Assembly (NCBI GenBank): GCA_050043005.1
Contig: JBHJIZ010000026.1
Span: 38,273 to 102,272 of the forward strand
DNA from: Thermohalobaculum sp050043005
GTDB lineage: Bacteria; Pseudomonadota; Alphaproteobacteria; Rhodobacterales; Rhodobacteraceae
Direction: 5' to 3'
DNA: 64,000 bases
The notes beneath the pieces are model-generated. The model made no database searches. It was not told the DNA's origin and saw only the letters and a list, made by a program, of their open reading frames with translations. The stretch's first letter is position 1; every line of letters begins with the position of its first letter. A program made the translations under genes and the position numbers. Below are positions 53,661 to 62,451 of this stretch, in pieces.

Positions 53661-54517
53661 TCCACTTCACAAAACTTGTGAAGTTACAGGGCGGTTTTCG
53701 AAGTACGCGTGCATAAACTCTCGGATCACCTGAGTGGCTGATTTGCTATTGGCAGGGCATGCATTCACTAATTCAGTGCGTAACTTGAAACTGAATCAGA
53801 CCTGCATGCCAACGTCCTTCTTCACGGCGGCGAGTGTAATCAATGGTTACACTTCCGCAAGACTGCTTGGGGAAGCTCTACTTTTCAGATTGGTGGCGTG
53901 TTGCGCGTCATGATCAAGCGCTCGCTTGTGCATGGCTTGGTGTCAGAGGAGAGGCATTTATCCAAGTCCACCGAGCTGGGTTTCAAGGGAGGCTTTACCC
54001 TTTGAGAGTGATCCATCTTCGACAAGATGGCGGCATCCAATCCGCGCAGGGTTGGTCGATGGGATGGGTCCAGGGAAGGGCAGCTATGAAATGCTCCCGT
54101 TCCGGTCTCGATGAAATCGTCTCCATGAAATGGTCAGGGGTCTTGGGGGCAGGAACGCCGCCTAAGACGATGGGGTGCAGGGGAGAGCGAAGTCTCCCCG
54201 CGAGTGGATCAAACCGACGATACGGTTTGGCTGGCCTGAATGAAGCTCGATGCTGAAGAAGGGCCATGCCGGGAGGTTGCACAGGAGGGTGGAAGAGCTT
54301 GCTCTGGAACGCCTCCTTGCCAAGATGTTTTGTAATACAAAACACATCTTGCGCATCGCGCTATTGCTGAATTCCGTCCTGGCGAAGACGTGACAAGAAA
54401 AACTTCGAACTCGGCAGGTTTCCCAAGCGGCGCCTGCGCCCCACCGGGCTGATGCCCGGTCCCAATTGGCTGATCTCATACCCTCTGCGCCGATGCAGCA
54501 CTTGCTGGGAGAGCGGA
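53661..54517. other. Large non-coding gap in the element
   Basis: About 860 bases. A plus-strand open frame (53843-54256) shows no ribosome site or recognisable composition and is not supported. Inverted repeats are present: the strong one at 54321-54351 and ACCGGGC/GCCCGGT at 54443-54460. Possible contents: promoters for the divergent genes, an origin of transfer, or decayed cargo. Confidence 0.4.
54321..54351. repeat. Inverted repeat
   Basis: CAAGATGTTTTGT (54321-54333) and ACAAAACACATCTTG (54337-54351) pair over 13 bases with a 2-base bulge and 3-base loop. The core GTTTTGT-AAT-ACAAAAC is perfect. It could be a regulator operator or part of oriT. Confidence 0.5.
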
Positions 54518-55540
54518 ATGAGCAAGGATAAGCGCAATAAGCAGGCTCCAGAGATCAGCCGAACGCTGGCGTTGTTGCAAACACTTGTTATCATCTTGGC
54601 TATCGGTCTTGGCGTGCCCGTTGCCGTCGGCTTGCGGGGTGTCCTGGCAGATGAAGGGGGGTTCACCAGCTGGTTGGTGCCTATCATCTTCGCAGCGATC
54701 CTGACGGCGGTCATGGCGGGGCTTTGGCATGTGACTCTGAAGATGGCTGCCACGGTCAATCCACAAGATCCGAAACAGCTCTGGACCGTCATCGCATTTG
54801 CCCTGGCGCTGACGGCGGTACACGGCGCAACATCCATGCCATTCCTCGCTAGCGCAATTGGTGGAGCCGATGCTGTGCGTCATCATCAGGAACGGACGCT
54901 GGCTCAGTTGTCCGTGGCAGCTGACACCATCCAGGCCAATGCGGAGGCACGCTCGACGGTTCGAGCGGGACTAGCCAGTCAAACTGAAGTACTCCGGCGC
55001 TTGCTTGATCAGGAGATTACCGGATCAGGCCCCTCTGGAACATCTGGCTTCGGCCCTATCGCTACCCAAATCCAGGCGGCGCTGAATGCCCTTATTCGAT
55101 CTGGCGAGCGTTTCGATGGTAACAGCGGCATGTTGCTCTCTCAAATCGCTGTAGTGCGCGACAACATCGCCGCCGCGCGAGATGCGTCTCTAATGGGCGA
55201 TGAGCAAACGTTCATCGAACGGATTGGTGCTAGCCGAGCTATTCTTTCCAGTGCAGTCCGGGAGGTGGGAGGTCAAGTCAGCTCTGCGTATGATTTTGGC
55301 AGCTCACCCATTGCCCAAGTCCGGACTGTAGGCGAACGGATTGCTCGACTTCAGCTTGCAGGTGGCATTGGTTCGGAACGGGTCGTTCTGCCAGTCTACC
55401 AACCAGTCTCTCGGCCCGAGGCCGTGCTGCGCTATCCAGAGGTGGTGCCGCTCGCTTGGAGTGTTGCGGCTGCTGTCGACATTCTTGGTTTGATCGCGGT
55501 GGCCGCAATTATGCTGTTGCGTCATCAAATTGCGAAGTAA
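54518..55540 (+). CDS. Hypothetical membrane protein with a large periplasmic domain
   Basis: A 340-residue protein with three hydrophobic segments near the N-terminus (about 18-40, 52-72, 88-112), a 200-residue Ala/Ser/Gln/Ile-rich helical domain and a last transmembrane helix (about 312-334). The soluble part is likely helical or coiled coil. Function unknown. GGGAGAG precedes the ATG. Convergent with the minus-strand block of secreted proteins; a strong hairpin separates them. Confidence 0.6.
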   Translation: MSKDKRNKQAPEISRTLALLQTLVIILAIGLGVPVAVGLRGVLADEGGFTSWLVPIIFAAILTAVMAGLWHVTLKMAATVNPQDPKQLWTVIAFALALTAVHGATSMPFLASAIGGADAVRHHQERTLAQLSVAADTIQANAEARSTVRAGLASQTEVLRRLLDQEITGSGPSGTSGFGPIATQIQAALNALIRSGERFDGNSGMLLSQIAVVRDNIAAARDASLMGDEQTFIERIGASRAILSSAVREVGGQVSSAYDFGSSPIAQVRTVGERIARLQLAGGIGSERVVLPVYQPVSRPEAVLRYPEVVPLAWSVAAAVDILGLIAVAAIMLLRHQIAK

Positions 55541-55571
55541 CTGCTTCCACTGGGCAAATGCAGATGGAGTA

Positions 55572-55595
55572 GGGTCTTCACTTCGGTGAAGACCC
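55572..55595. terminator. UUCG-tetraloop hairpin between convergent genes
   Basis: GGGTCTTCAC (55572-55581), TTCG loop, GTGAAGACCC (55586-55595): a perfect 10-bp stem with the very stable TTCG tetraloop. Located between two convergent genes, a good bidirectional terminator or mRNA 3' stabiliser. Confidence 0.65.
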
Positions 55596-55609
55596 ATGGA
55601 TTGATCGTA

Positions 55610-56068
55610 CTAGAACTGCCTGGCCGAGTGATTAAAGATTGGCGTCAGCCTCTTGTCGCGTGGCGGTGTCCCTGATGACGAGCTACGAGGCGGAATTGCA
55701 TGACCGTCATGAGCTCGCTGGAATGTAGGTGTGAGAGTTTTCTTCTCCCACTTGGACGACCCTCTCGCAGGGGCTGACGTAGGCGGCGGCAAGGTTACGG
55801 TAGTTGTCCCTGCCCCGCCCTGTATTGGCGCAGGACCTGAACGTGGTGGCTTGATGCGCGGATAAGGTTGGTCCTTTGGCGGTTTCCCACTAGCGGCAGC
55901 GTTGAACGGCGCCGTGATCCTGGCTAAAAGGACTGAGCTCTGATCACTATTGGGGCGCACTTCTACCTCCCGGGTTTCTAAGTCTACCGGCACGGCTGAG
56001 TATCCTGTCGCGGGGGCGGCAACACACAGCAGCAGTGCAGTAACACAGGTTCTGAAGATCATCGTCAT
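55610..56068 (-). CDS. Secreted proline-rich protein
   Basis: A 152-residue protein with a signal peptide (about 1-25) and a proline-rich, low-complexity body (KPPKDQPYPRIKPP, LPPPTSAP). No family recognised. GGAGG precedes the ATG. It is the last gene of a minus-strand block of exported proteins. Confidence 0.55.
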   Translation of the reverse strand: MTMIFRTCVTALLLCVAAPATGYSAVPVDLETREVEVRPNSDQSSVLLARITAPFNAAASGKPPKDQPYPRIKPPRSGPAPIQGGAGTTTVTLPPPTSAPARGSSKWEKKTLTPTFQRAHDGHAIPPRSSSSGTPPRDKRLTPIFNHSARQF

Positions 56069-56080
56069 TTCAGGGTCCTC

Positions 56081-56860
56081 CTATTGATTTGAAAAAACTG
56101 CGACGAGGCTCTGTGACAGAGACACGCTTGCTTCAGCCTGGGCATGATCGAGCACCAGAAATGCCCGTTCGCGCCGCTCAGCCTCTTCGTTGTTGAAAGT
56201 GAAGACCGCGCCGCCGCTCACTTCATCCGGCAAGGTGATTGTGGTCGGCGAGACAATCTCGATGAGCTTTCTCGTGAGCTGATCAAGCCGCGCCATTTCA
56301 GCAGGCTCGGCGTTCCCGACGATAAGGGTGTCAACGAGATCCCAGCTACCCTGCGTCCAACCATCATCTACGTCAAAGACGACGATGGCATATTGCTGCC
56401 CATGCGGCACAGACACAGTCCAGTCGCACACATTCGAGTTGGGACAGGTAGAGCGGTAGTCTCCTTCGGCCTCACGCAGGGTGCAGTAAGCTGTGCTGGA
56501 GGTGGCGGTTAAGATGCAGACTGTCGGGTCCGCAGGTGTCGCCGTATCCAGCCCGCCAAAGATTGGACCGATGACGGTTCCGAGTGAGAAGCCATCCCAA
56601 GGCTTGGCGAATGCATTGAGCGGTTGGACACTGAGCTGGATTGTGACTGTCTTTGACCAGGTTGCGGGGGTTTCGCCGCTCGGGTCGATGTACGCATTGA
56701 AGTCCTGCGGCTGAAATCTCGGGGCGGCAACGCCGCTTTGCCAGACCGTGGTGCACAGGAAGGCAAGCATTCCAACCTTGAGGATCTTGCCGAAGAATTT
56801 CATGCCCTTATCGATCTCGTCATCATCAGAAGGCGGCGGGGTCTTTGGATGGAACTGCAT
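56081..56860 (-). CDS. Hypothetical exported protein
   Basis: A 259-residue protein. A charged N-terminus precedes a transmembrane or signal helix (about 27-45) and a beta-rich domain with several cysteines (CILTAT, CTLREA, CPNSNVCDW). AAGGAG precedes the ATG. The beta-strand pattern with YAIVVFDVDDGW could be C2- or immunoglobulin-like, but I cannot name it. The gene lies 12 bases from the next gene of the block. Confidence 0.55.
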   Translation of the reverse strand: MQFHPKTPPPSDDDEIDKGMKFFGKILKVGMLAFLCTTVWQSGVAAPRFQPQDFNAYIDPSGETPATWSKTVTIQLSVQPLNAFAKPWDGFSLGTVIGPIFGGLDTATPADPTVCILTATSSTAYCTLREAEGDYRSTCPNSNVCDWTVSVPHGQQYAIVVFDVDDGWTQGSWDLVDTLIVGNAEPAEMARLDQLTRKLIEIVSPTTITLPDEVSGGAVFTFNNEEAERRERAFLVLDHAQAEASVSLSQSLVAVFSNQ

Positions 56861-56931
56861 GGCAGCTCTCCTTCTGTCCGAATGAAGCAGAATGTCCTGC
56901 GGCCATAAGGGCCGCAGGATGTCGTCTATCT

Positions 56932-57669
56932 TTAGGAGGAAGGTGCGCTATCGGCGGTGCCAACGCTGTCCAACAGGTCGAGCATCCCGCGCAGGACATC
57001 AATGGCTTCACCGATTGCCGCCAAGACGCCCTCGGATGCGTTCACCATCACTAGAAAGCTGAGGTAGTTGCGGCTGTTCTGGAGTTCCTCAAGACGAATG
57101 ACAACCGATCCCTTCAACGCATCAATTGCGGCACGATCTTGCGCGAGCTGTTCAGAACGGTGCGACATGATGCCTAGCAGGTGAGTTCGTTGTTTTTCGC
57201 TGAGACTGGGGTCGTCGATTATCAACTCGCGCATGTAACCAAATTTGGCGTGTGCCTTGCGCATTGCCTCGTCCAGTGGCCCTCCATCCACTAAAAGACT
57301 TTCAATCTCACCTGCGATGGCAATTCCGGTTTCGGTGACAGCAACTGCATCTTCGAGCTGGGTTTCGTTCAACTCGTTCAACCTAGCGATGAGTGCATTG
57401 AGCTGTTCCTGCTTTTGAGCCAGAGATTTCCCCAGCTCTGAGCGAGTATCGTTGTAACTCGCCTCAGCGCGTGGTTCGGCCACCAGGCTCTGTAAGTCGG
57501 CGCCACGATCAACCTCAGATGCAAGAACTGAGCTGGTTTTTGACTGTTGCGCCGTCTGGGTGGGTGCGTCCCCAGCGACCGCGACCGCGGCCACCAAAAA
57601 CATAACGATAGTTGATTTAGAGATGCCTCCAAAAATCTTGGAGGCGTGCATTGGCATGAGCGTAAGCAT
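56932..57669 (-). CDS. Coiled-coil exported protein
   Basis: A 245-residue protein with an N-terminal membrane or signal helix (about 16-33) and a long helical region with coiled-coil periodicity (KQEQLNALIARLNEL, RTHLLGIMSHRSEQ). GGAG precedes the ATG. Part of the same minus-strand block as the neighbours. Function unknown; may belong to a cell-envelope complex. Confidence 0.55.
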   Translation of the reverse strand: MLTLMPMHASKIFGGISKSTIVMFLVAAVAVAGDAPTQTAQQSKTSSVLASEVDRGADLQSLVAEPRAEASYNDTRSELGKSLAQKQEQLNALIARLNELNETQLEDAVAVTETGIAIAGEIESLLVDGGPLDEAMRKAHAKFGYMRELIIDDPSLSEKQRTHLLGIMSHRSEQLAQDRAAIDALKGSVVIRLEELQNSRNYLSFLVMVNASEGVLAAIGEAIDVLRGMLDLLDSVGTADSAPSS

Positions 57670-57789
57670 GTCGTCTCCGTCACTGTCCGACGACCTTTGA
57701 TGTGCCCAATACACATCACAGCGTCGGCACTGTCGAAGACTGTGCCGGAGAATCAATAAAAGTTCAAGAACTCTCTAATTAGTTTGTTA

Positions 57790-58401
57790 TCAATCTGCGG
57801 CAGTGACTGGACCGTTGGCTGTTGCCTCCCTAGTGTTGCCGACACTCACGAGCCGATACACCTCACGTACGACTGGTGCGACAGCTTGTATGTCAAGGAT
57901 GCCAACCCATTGATCATTCTGCGATTTAAGCGTTGGCAGCTTATCATTCAGCTGATCACGCGCAGCATCTTTGGCAGCCGTAGAGTTGAAAATTGCACGG
58001 TAAAGAGGCTCATCTCTGTCCTTTAGATCAGCGAAATTCATCGACCCATTCAGGAACTCATCGTATACGCGAAGGCAAAACTCTGATGGTTCTTCATCTG
58101 TTTTCCGTCTCCCAGGCCATTTTTCTGGTGCTTCGGTGGGTAGAACGCTTCTCTTTTCAACAAACTCTGCAACCAATGCAGCAAACAAAACAGCCTTAAG
58201 GCTATCTTCGCTAAGACGGCTAATTTGGTCTAAAATATCTGCTCTTAATCTCTCGGACATACCTTCTATATATTTCGATCTATATTTATTATTATATGAA
58301 GAAGATATCCCTAATTTTGTATCTGTGTCAATAAAATTATCCAATTGATAGTTCTTATCAGTTGAATTATTGACTTCTGCAGTGTTTGTATTGCGAATCA
58401 T
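57790..58401 (-). CDS. Hypothetical soluble protein coupled to the ROK-like gene
   Basis: A 203-residue mostly helical protein without a signal peptide. Its start overlaps the ROK-like gene stop by ATGA, so it is coupled to it. I do not recognise it. Confidence 0.5.
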   Translation of the reverse strand: MIRNTNTAEVNNSTDKNYQLDNFIDTDTKLGISSSYNNKYRSKYIEGMSERLRADILDQISRLSEDSLKAVLFAALVAEFVEKRSVLPTEAPEKWPGRRKTDEEPSEFCLRVYDEFLNGSMNFADLKDRDEPLYRAIFNSTAAKDAARDQLNDKLPTLKSQNDQWVGILDIQAVAPVVREVYRLVSVGNTREATANGPVTAAD

Positions 58402-59501
58402 CGCTCTGCTTTTCCTAGTTTGTCCGCATCGCGGATTGCTCGACAAGCGAGGATGAGTGCACCAATCCCGCTCTGTGCGTAAGACTGCGTCGACTGAATG
58501 AATCTGTCGACATTCTCAGCGTGGTGATACGGCATCAGCCTTCCATAGGTAGGGGCTGTTTCGGCATTCTTGTGAATGAACCCAGCGAACTCTCTCCGGA
58601 CTTTGTCCAACAGTCTCGGAGTTTCTAGAACGATCTGTCCACCTAGTACAATGAGTTTAGGAGTCGCCGTTACGAGTACGGAAAAACAGAACTGAGCGAT
58701 GTAGTGAGCCTCCAAATCCCACACCGGATGATCTGGTTGGGACTGCAGCTCATCTAAGTCGAGACCTGTTCTCTCTTCGAGAGCGAGTATGTTCGAGTAG
58801 GCTTCCAGGCACCAACCAATGTCATGTCGAGTTGGCCTGAATGGTTTATCATCAGGTCCTGTGTCATCTGGGTGAGGGTAGATGGGTAGGCGTCCCATCT
58901 CGGCGTGATGTTCACCGCGCAGAATCTGGTGGTTTTCAACGATTTCGCCGCCAACCCCGCTGGTGAATAATCCAAACGCCAAGCGATCATGTCCGCTTAG
59001 ACCAGGAGGGTCAGGATAATCGGGGCGTGCTCGCAGGTAGTACTCCGCTAGCGCAGCGACAGCGACATCTGTGTCAATGCGGATTTTTGGGACTGGGCCG
59101 TGGCGAAGGAACATCTCCCGCAAGAGATTGAAGATGTTGAGATCAAGCATCGGAGTGATTTCGCTGTGGTTCCAGCGTTCACGGTAACCTGTCTGCCGCT
59201 CCCTTATTTCATATCCACCCGGTACGAACGGGCCATAACAGCCTACGCCGACAGCCATTGGCGACCTGTCGTCCTTACAGATCCAAGCGACAACCTCTGT
59301 TAGTGCTTCACGAGGACCCTTATCCTCAGTGATCTCAATAGCTTTCATCTCACGTTCGCGAAGCGATTCTCGTGAGGGGCGGAATCCGTTTCGTTTGACG
59401 TTTTGCCTGCTCTCGGTCGTCTTGATCGCAATGATGAGCTGTCGACCAATTACAATGCCCGCTAGGTTAAGCTCATCCTGGCCTTCGCTCTTTTTGGTCA
59501 T
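58398..59501 (-). CDS. ROK-family (sugar kinase-like) protein
   Basis: A 367-residue ROK-like protein. The catalytic-aspartate region TDVAVAALAEY (144 onward), GLFTSGVGGEIVENHQILRGEHHAEMGR (fructokinase/ROK signature) and CLEAYSNILALEERTG are present. The N-terminal DxGGTK phosphate-binding motif is not recognisable, and only one cysteine of the ROK zinc cluster remains, so kinase activity is doubtful. Its start overlaps the coupling protein stop by ATGA, linking it to the transfer genes. A sugar-kinase homologue in such an operon is unusual. Confidence 0.75.
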   Translation of the reverse strand: MTKKSEGQDELNLAGIVIGRQLIIAIKTTESRQNVKRNGFRPSRESLREREMKAIEITEDKGPREALTEVVAWICKDDRSPMAVGVGCYGPFVPGGYEIRERQTGYRERWNHSEITPMLDLNIFNLLREMFLRHGPVPKIRIDTDVAVAALAEYYLRARPDYPDPPGLSGHDRLAFGLFTSGVGGEIVENHQILRGEHHAEMGRLPIYPHPDDTGPDDKPFRPTRHDIGWCLEAYSNILALEERTGLDLDELQSQPDHPVWDLEAHYIAQFCFSVLVTATPKLIVLGGQIVLETPRLLDKVRREFAGFIHKNAETAPTYGRLMPYHHAENVDRFIQSTQSYAQSGIGALILACRAIRDADKLGKAER

Positions 59502-61312
59502 GATTGCTTCAAGGGTCCGTTGTTGATTTGGTCTTGCCCACTGGCAATGCAGCCAAGTTCGTATGGATGAGAGTTCTCCTCTGCCCGAACATGCATCCGG
59601 CCAACAATAGCTGCTCGTTCACCACTCTTCAGTAGAATTTGTTGCCGACTGCTGCGAGCAAAGACTCGTGCAATGGCCTCTGGGTCCAATAGACCCACCT
59701 TAACATCCTGCATATTCCAGCTCTCGGTGGTTGTTGTAGATGTCCCAGCTGTGGCCGGATCTGCGAGGAGGGCGAGCGGATTGGCGAGGATAGCTGCTTC
59801 GCCGCGATCTGACATCAGGCCCTGCATCTGAGCCTGGGCGCTGGGATCATTGGTCGATAGTGCGGTGGACGTGCTGATGTTGTGGGTGGTCTGGGTGATT
59901 TCGCATTCGCCGAGTTTCTTCGAGAGGTATTCCAGGGTGGTCAGATCATTATTGGCGAATGCCTGGATGCATCCGGCATTACCGATGAATGTTTCCCAGC
60001 CTTCGCGGTAATGCCGCTGGAGTTGGGTGAGATCCTGAATGACGATCATCAGCTTGAGGCCAAAGCCAGCCGCATAACCTGCGGCCTGCTCGATCAGCGG
60101 CATGTGCCCGAGCACCGGGAACTCTTCCAGCATGGCCAGCACCGGATGACCTGTCGCTGGTTCTTCTTCAATCTCATACATCCGCTCCAGGACTGATGAG
60201 ATCATCATGCGCAGGAAGCGTCCGCAATCATGCATGCGCTGCGGCGGCAGGCAGAGATAAAGCGAGACGCCTTTTGGGTCGGTCTTCAGATCATCGATGT
60301 TGAAGCTGGAAGAGGCAAAGAGGCGGCGCATGGGCCTGCGCTCCAAGAACTCCATGGATCTCCTGGCGGTGGAGAGCACCGATCCCCGCTCCCGGTCTCC
60401 CATGGTAAGGAGTGACTCTGCTGCACCCGCCACAACGCCATCAAAGGCGTCTGATCGGCGCATCATCTCCAACAGATACTGGAACGGAGTCAGATCTCCA
60501 GCGTCTGGGATGCTATCGACATTGCGCTGCCGCTCTAGTGGCGCACCACGCATCAGATAATCATAGACCGTGATCAGAGTGCGGGTGGCTTTGCCGTTGT
60601 GGCGCTCTGCGGTAAAGAGGATCAGACCCTTGAGCCACATCCGGCTGCTATCATCAAAATGCGCATTCTCGGTATTGGTGCGGACTGTCAGGGCCTCGGC
60701 GATCCCGGCGGCCTTATCGAGCGCCTCGTCATCCTGCTCATCAATCAGATCGAGCGGGTTCCAGGTGGCATGTTGGTCTTTGGGCAGCTTAGAGGTTCCA
60801 TAGGGGTCCATCACCAGGACCCGCTGTCCGAGACCGCCCTCTTTAGTAGGCTTGGCGCGATGGAGGGCAGTGGAAGATGCCAATTGGCCTTTCGGATCTG
60901 TGGCAATCACGGACCCGGGATAGCGCAGGAGATTGGGGATCAGGACTGTGGTTGTCTTCCCAGCACGCGTCCCCGCCACCAACAGATGATGGCGATCATC
61001 ATCAATGCCGATCTCCAGAAGATCGGTTTCTGAGAGGGCAACGATCTCGTCTTCCAATGCATCAATCTCAGCGCTGCGCAGATCAGGATCGCGGGCGGTA
61101 TCAATCGCGATCAGGGCTTGTTGCTCTCTCAGTTCCTCAATGCGAATAGCCGCTTCGGTCGAGGGGACAGGTAATGTGCCAAGAAGCAGGTCACCCGGCT
61201 TGTAGGCCATTTCGGCAATCTCATCCGGTGTGGCCCAGCGGCCAGTGGCAAGAGGGCTATCGCCCTCTTGCGTGTGCAGCGTGCCGCGCGGCAGATCGCG
61301 ATATCCGCTCAT
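59498..61312 (-). CDS. Type IV coupling protein (VirD4/TraG-like)
   Basis: A 604-residue ATPase. Walker A is in VAGTRAGKTTT and the Walker B-like region in VLAMLEEFPVLGHM. Downstream ENAHFDDSSRMWLKGLI and the QDLTQLQRHY motif are also typical of TraG/VirD4 proteins. It would connect the relaxosome to a helper type IV channel. Membrane helices expected at the N-terminus are not evident; the preceding 155-residue protein may supply them. Confidence 0.9.
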   Translation of the reverse strand: MSGYRDLPRGTLHTQEGDSPLATGRWATPDEIAEMAYKPGDLLLGTLPVPSTEAAIRIEELREQQALIAIDTARDPDLRSAEIDALEDEIVALSETDLLEIGIDDDRHHLLVAGTRAGKTTTVLIPNLLRYPGSVIATDPKGQLASSTALHRAKPTKEGGLGQRVLVMDPYGTSKLPKDQHATWNPLDLIDEQDDEALDKAAGIAEALTVRTNTENAHFDDSSRMWLKGLILFTAERHNGKATRTLITVYDYLMRGAPLERQRNVDSIPDAGDLTPFQYLLEMMRRSDAFDGVVAGAAESLLTMGDRERGSVLSTARRSMEFLERRPMRRLFASSSFNIDDLKTDPKGVSLYLCLPPQRMHDCGRFLRMMISSVLERMYEIEEEPATGHPVLAMLEEFPVLGHMPLIEQAAGYAAGFGLKLMIVIQDLTQLQRHYREGWETFIGNAGCIQAFANNDLTTLEYLSKKLGECEITQTTHNISTSTALSTNDPSAQAQMQGLMSDRGEAAILANPLALLADPATAGTSTTTTESWNMQDVKVGLLDPEAIARVFARSSRQQILLKSGERAAIVGRMHVRAEENSHPYELGCIASGQDQINNGPLKQS

Positions 61313-61314
61313 GA

Positions 61315-61776
61315 TCAGCGATAGATCAGGTCAGAGCCGCGGATCTGGCGAAGCGCATTCTGGAAGTAGCTATCTGCCGCCTGCATGCATTTGGTTCCGG
61401 CAACCGGGTCAAAGGCCCCAGTGAGCGCGCAGATCCCCTTCCAACTGGCATATTCGGCCTGTAGATCGGCGATCTTCTGAGCGATGGCTTGCTGTTGGAG
61501 CAGCTCCAGCTCTTTGCGGTTCACCTCATCAAAGAGTGCGCCGTGGAACATGGCAGCGGCTTCCCCGGCCAGATAGAAGGGCTTTAGGTGCTCGGGCATG
61601 AGCAATTGCCCGGCAATCACGATCACTGCCAACCACATGATCAGACGGTTGCGGTCCAGCCCTTGTCTCGGGACATAGCCGTGATTTGGGTCCAGACGCT
61701 CCAGGACCTGGGGTTTGGTTTGAGGCGGCAGCGGACGCGCTGCTGGCGGTGATATGTCTTTCTTCATCTTCGGCAT
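61315..61776 (-). CDS. Small membrane protein upstream of the coupling protein
   Basis: A 153-residue protein with one hydrophobic helix (about 45-60, LIMWLAVIVIAGQLLM) and a helical C-terminal half. AGGAG precedes the ATG at 61776 with good spacing, better than the ATG six bases upstream. It lies two bases from the coupling-protein gene. It may be a membrane partner of the coupling protein. Confidence 0.6.
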   Translation of the reverse strand: MPKMKKDISPPAARPLPPQTKPQVLERLDPNHGYVPRQGLDRNRLIMWLAVIVIAGQLLMPEHLKPFYLAGEAAAMFHGALFDEVNRKELELLQQQAIAQKIADLQAEYASWKGICALTGAFDPVAGTKCMQAADSYFQNALRQIRGSDLIYR

Positions 61777-61862
61777 GATCATCTCCTGAGTTGTTGGATG
61801 ATCCCCATGCCTATGCGCGTTGGATCATGTATCCGGGCGGCATGCAGGAAGGAGGCGGACGG

Positions 61863-62219
61863 CTATGCCGCCGCCTGGGCCTTGGTGATGTCACAGTACA
61901 ACGCAATCAATCGGAGCTTTGGCAGAACCCGGCAGATGCGTTTGGGGTACTGTCCGCTCTCATCCGCCTCCAGGAAGTGTGACATCCAGCGGTTATCGGG
62001 ATCGTTGAAGACTGTATCGATCTCCGGGATGACAAACGGCCTGCCGCTCTGCAGAAAGATCTGTCCATCAAAGCGATAGATCAGGGTCAGTGCATCCAGC
62101 CATGGAACCCGGGAGATCCCTTTGGCAACCGCAGGTCGCCAGATCCGTTCTACATAAAACCCTGGATCACGCAGCTGCCAGTCCGCAGGCACGATAAAGA
62201 TTGATGTTGGAACCGCCAT
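61863..62219 (-). CDS. Small hypothetical protein, first gene of the coupling-protein operon
   Basis: A 118-residue protein, no signal peptide, rich in aromatics. AAGGAGGG precedes the ATG but overlaps a hairpin (62229-62254). Unknown function. It leads the minus-strand operon with the membrane protein, coupling protein and ROK-like genes. Confidence 0.6.
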   Translation of the reverse strand: MAVPTSIFIVPADWQLRDPGFYVERIWRPAVAKGISRVPWLDALTLIYRFDGQIFLQSGRPFVIPEIDTVFNDPDNRWMSHFLEADESGQYPKRICRVLPKLRLIALYCDITKAQAAA

Positions 62220-62228
62220 CCTTGCCCT

Positions 62229-62254
62229 CCTTCGCTACAGCGCCTGAGCGAAGG
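62229..62254 (-). promoter_or_regulatory. Hairpin occluding a ribosome-binding site
   Basis: On the minus strand CCTTCGCT pairs with AGCGAAGG around a 10-base loop. The second arm runs directly into AGGG, so the AAGGAGG ribosome site of the gene at 62219 is partly in the stem. This could limit translation of the coupling-protein operon. Confidence 0.45.
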
Positions 62255-62451
62255 ACAGACTCCTCCGCATAGGCGCGCTTCAGAGGAGTTTTGGAAAGTC
62301 GTCTTCCTATGAGATGCCTGAGTGGCAAGGGGGTTTCAACCGGGCGCGGACGCTAGTAAGTCAAATTGGAAACAGGCTCTCACCCAACCCACCTAAGGTG
62401 TTGATTTCATTGGGTCTGGAGAATGGAGTTTCTGCGACGGAGTAAGCGCTG

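Noticed and set aside
53843..54256. Plus-strand open frame of 137 codons
   Set aside because: No ribosome site, unusual composition and located within a gap with inverted repeats; no recognisable protein features.
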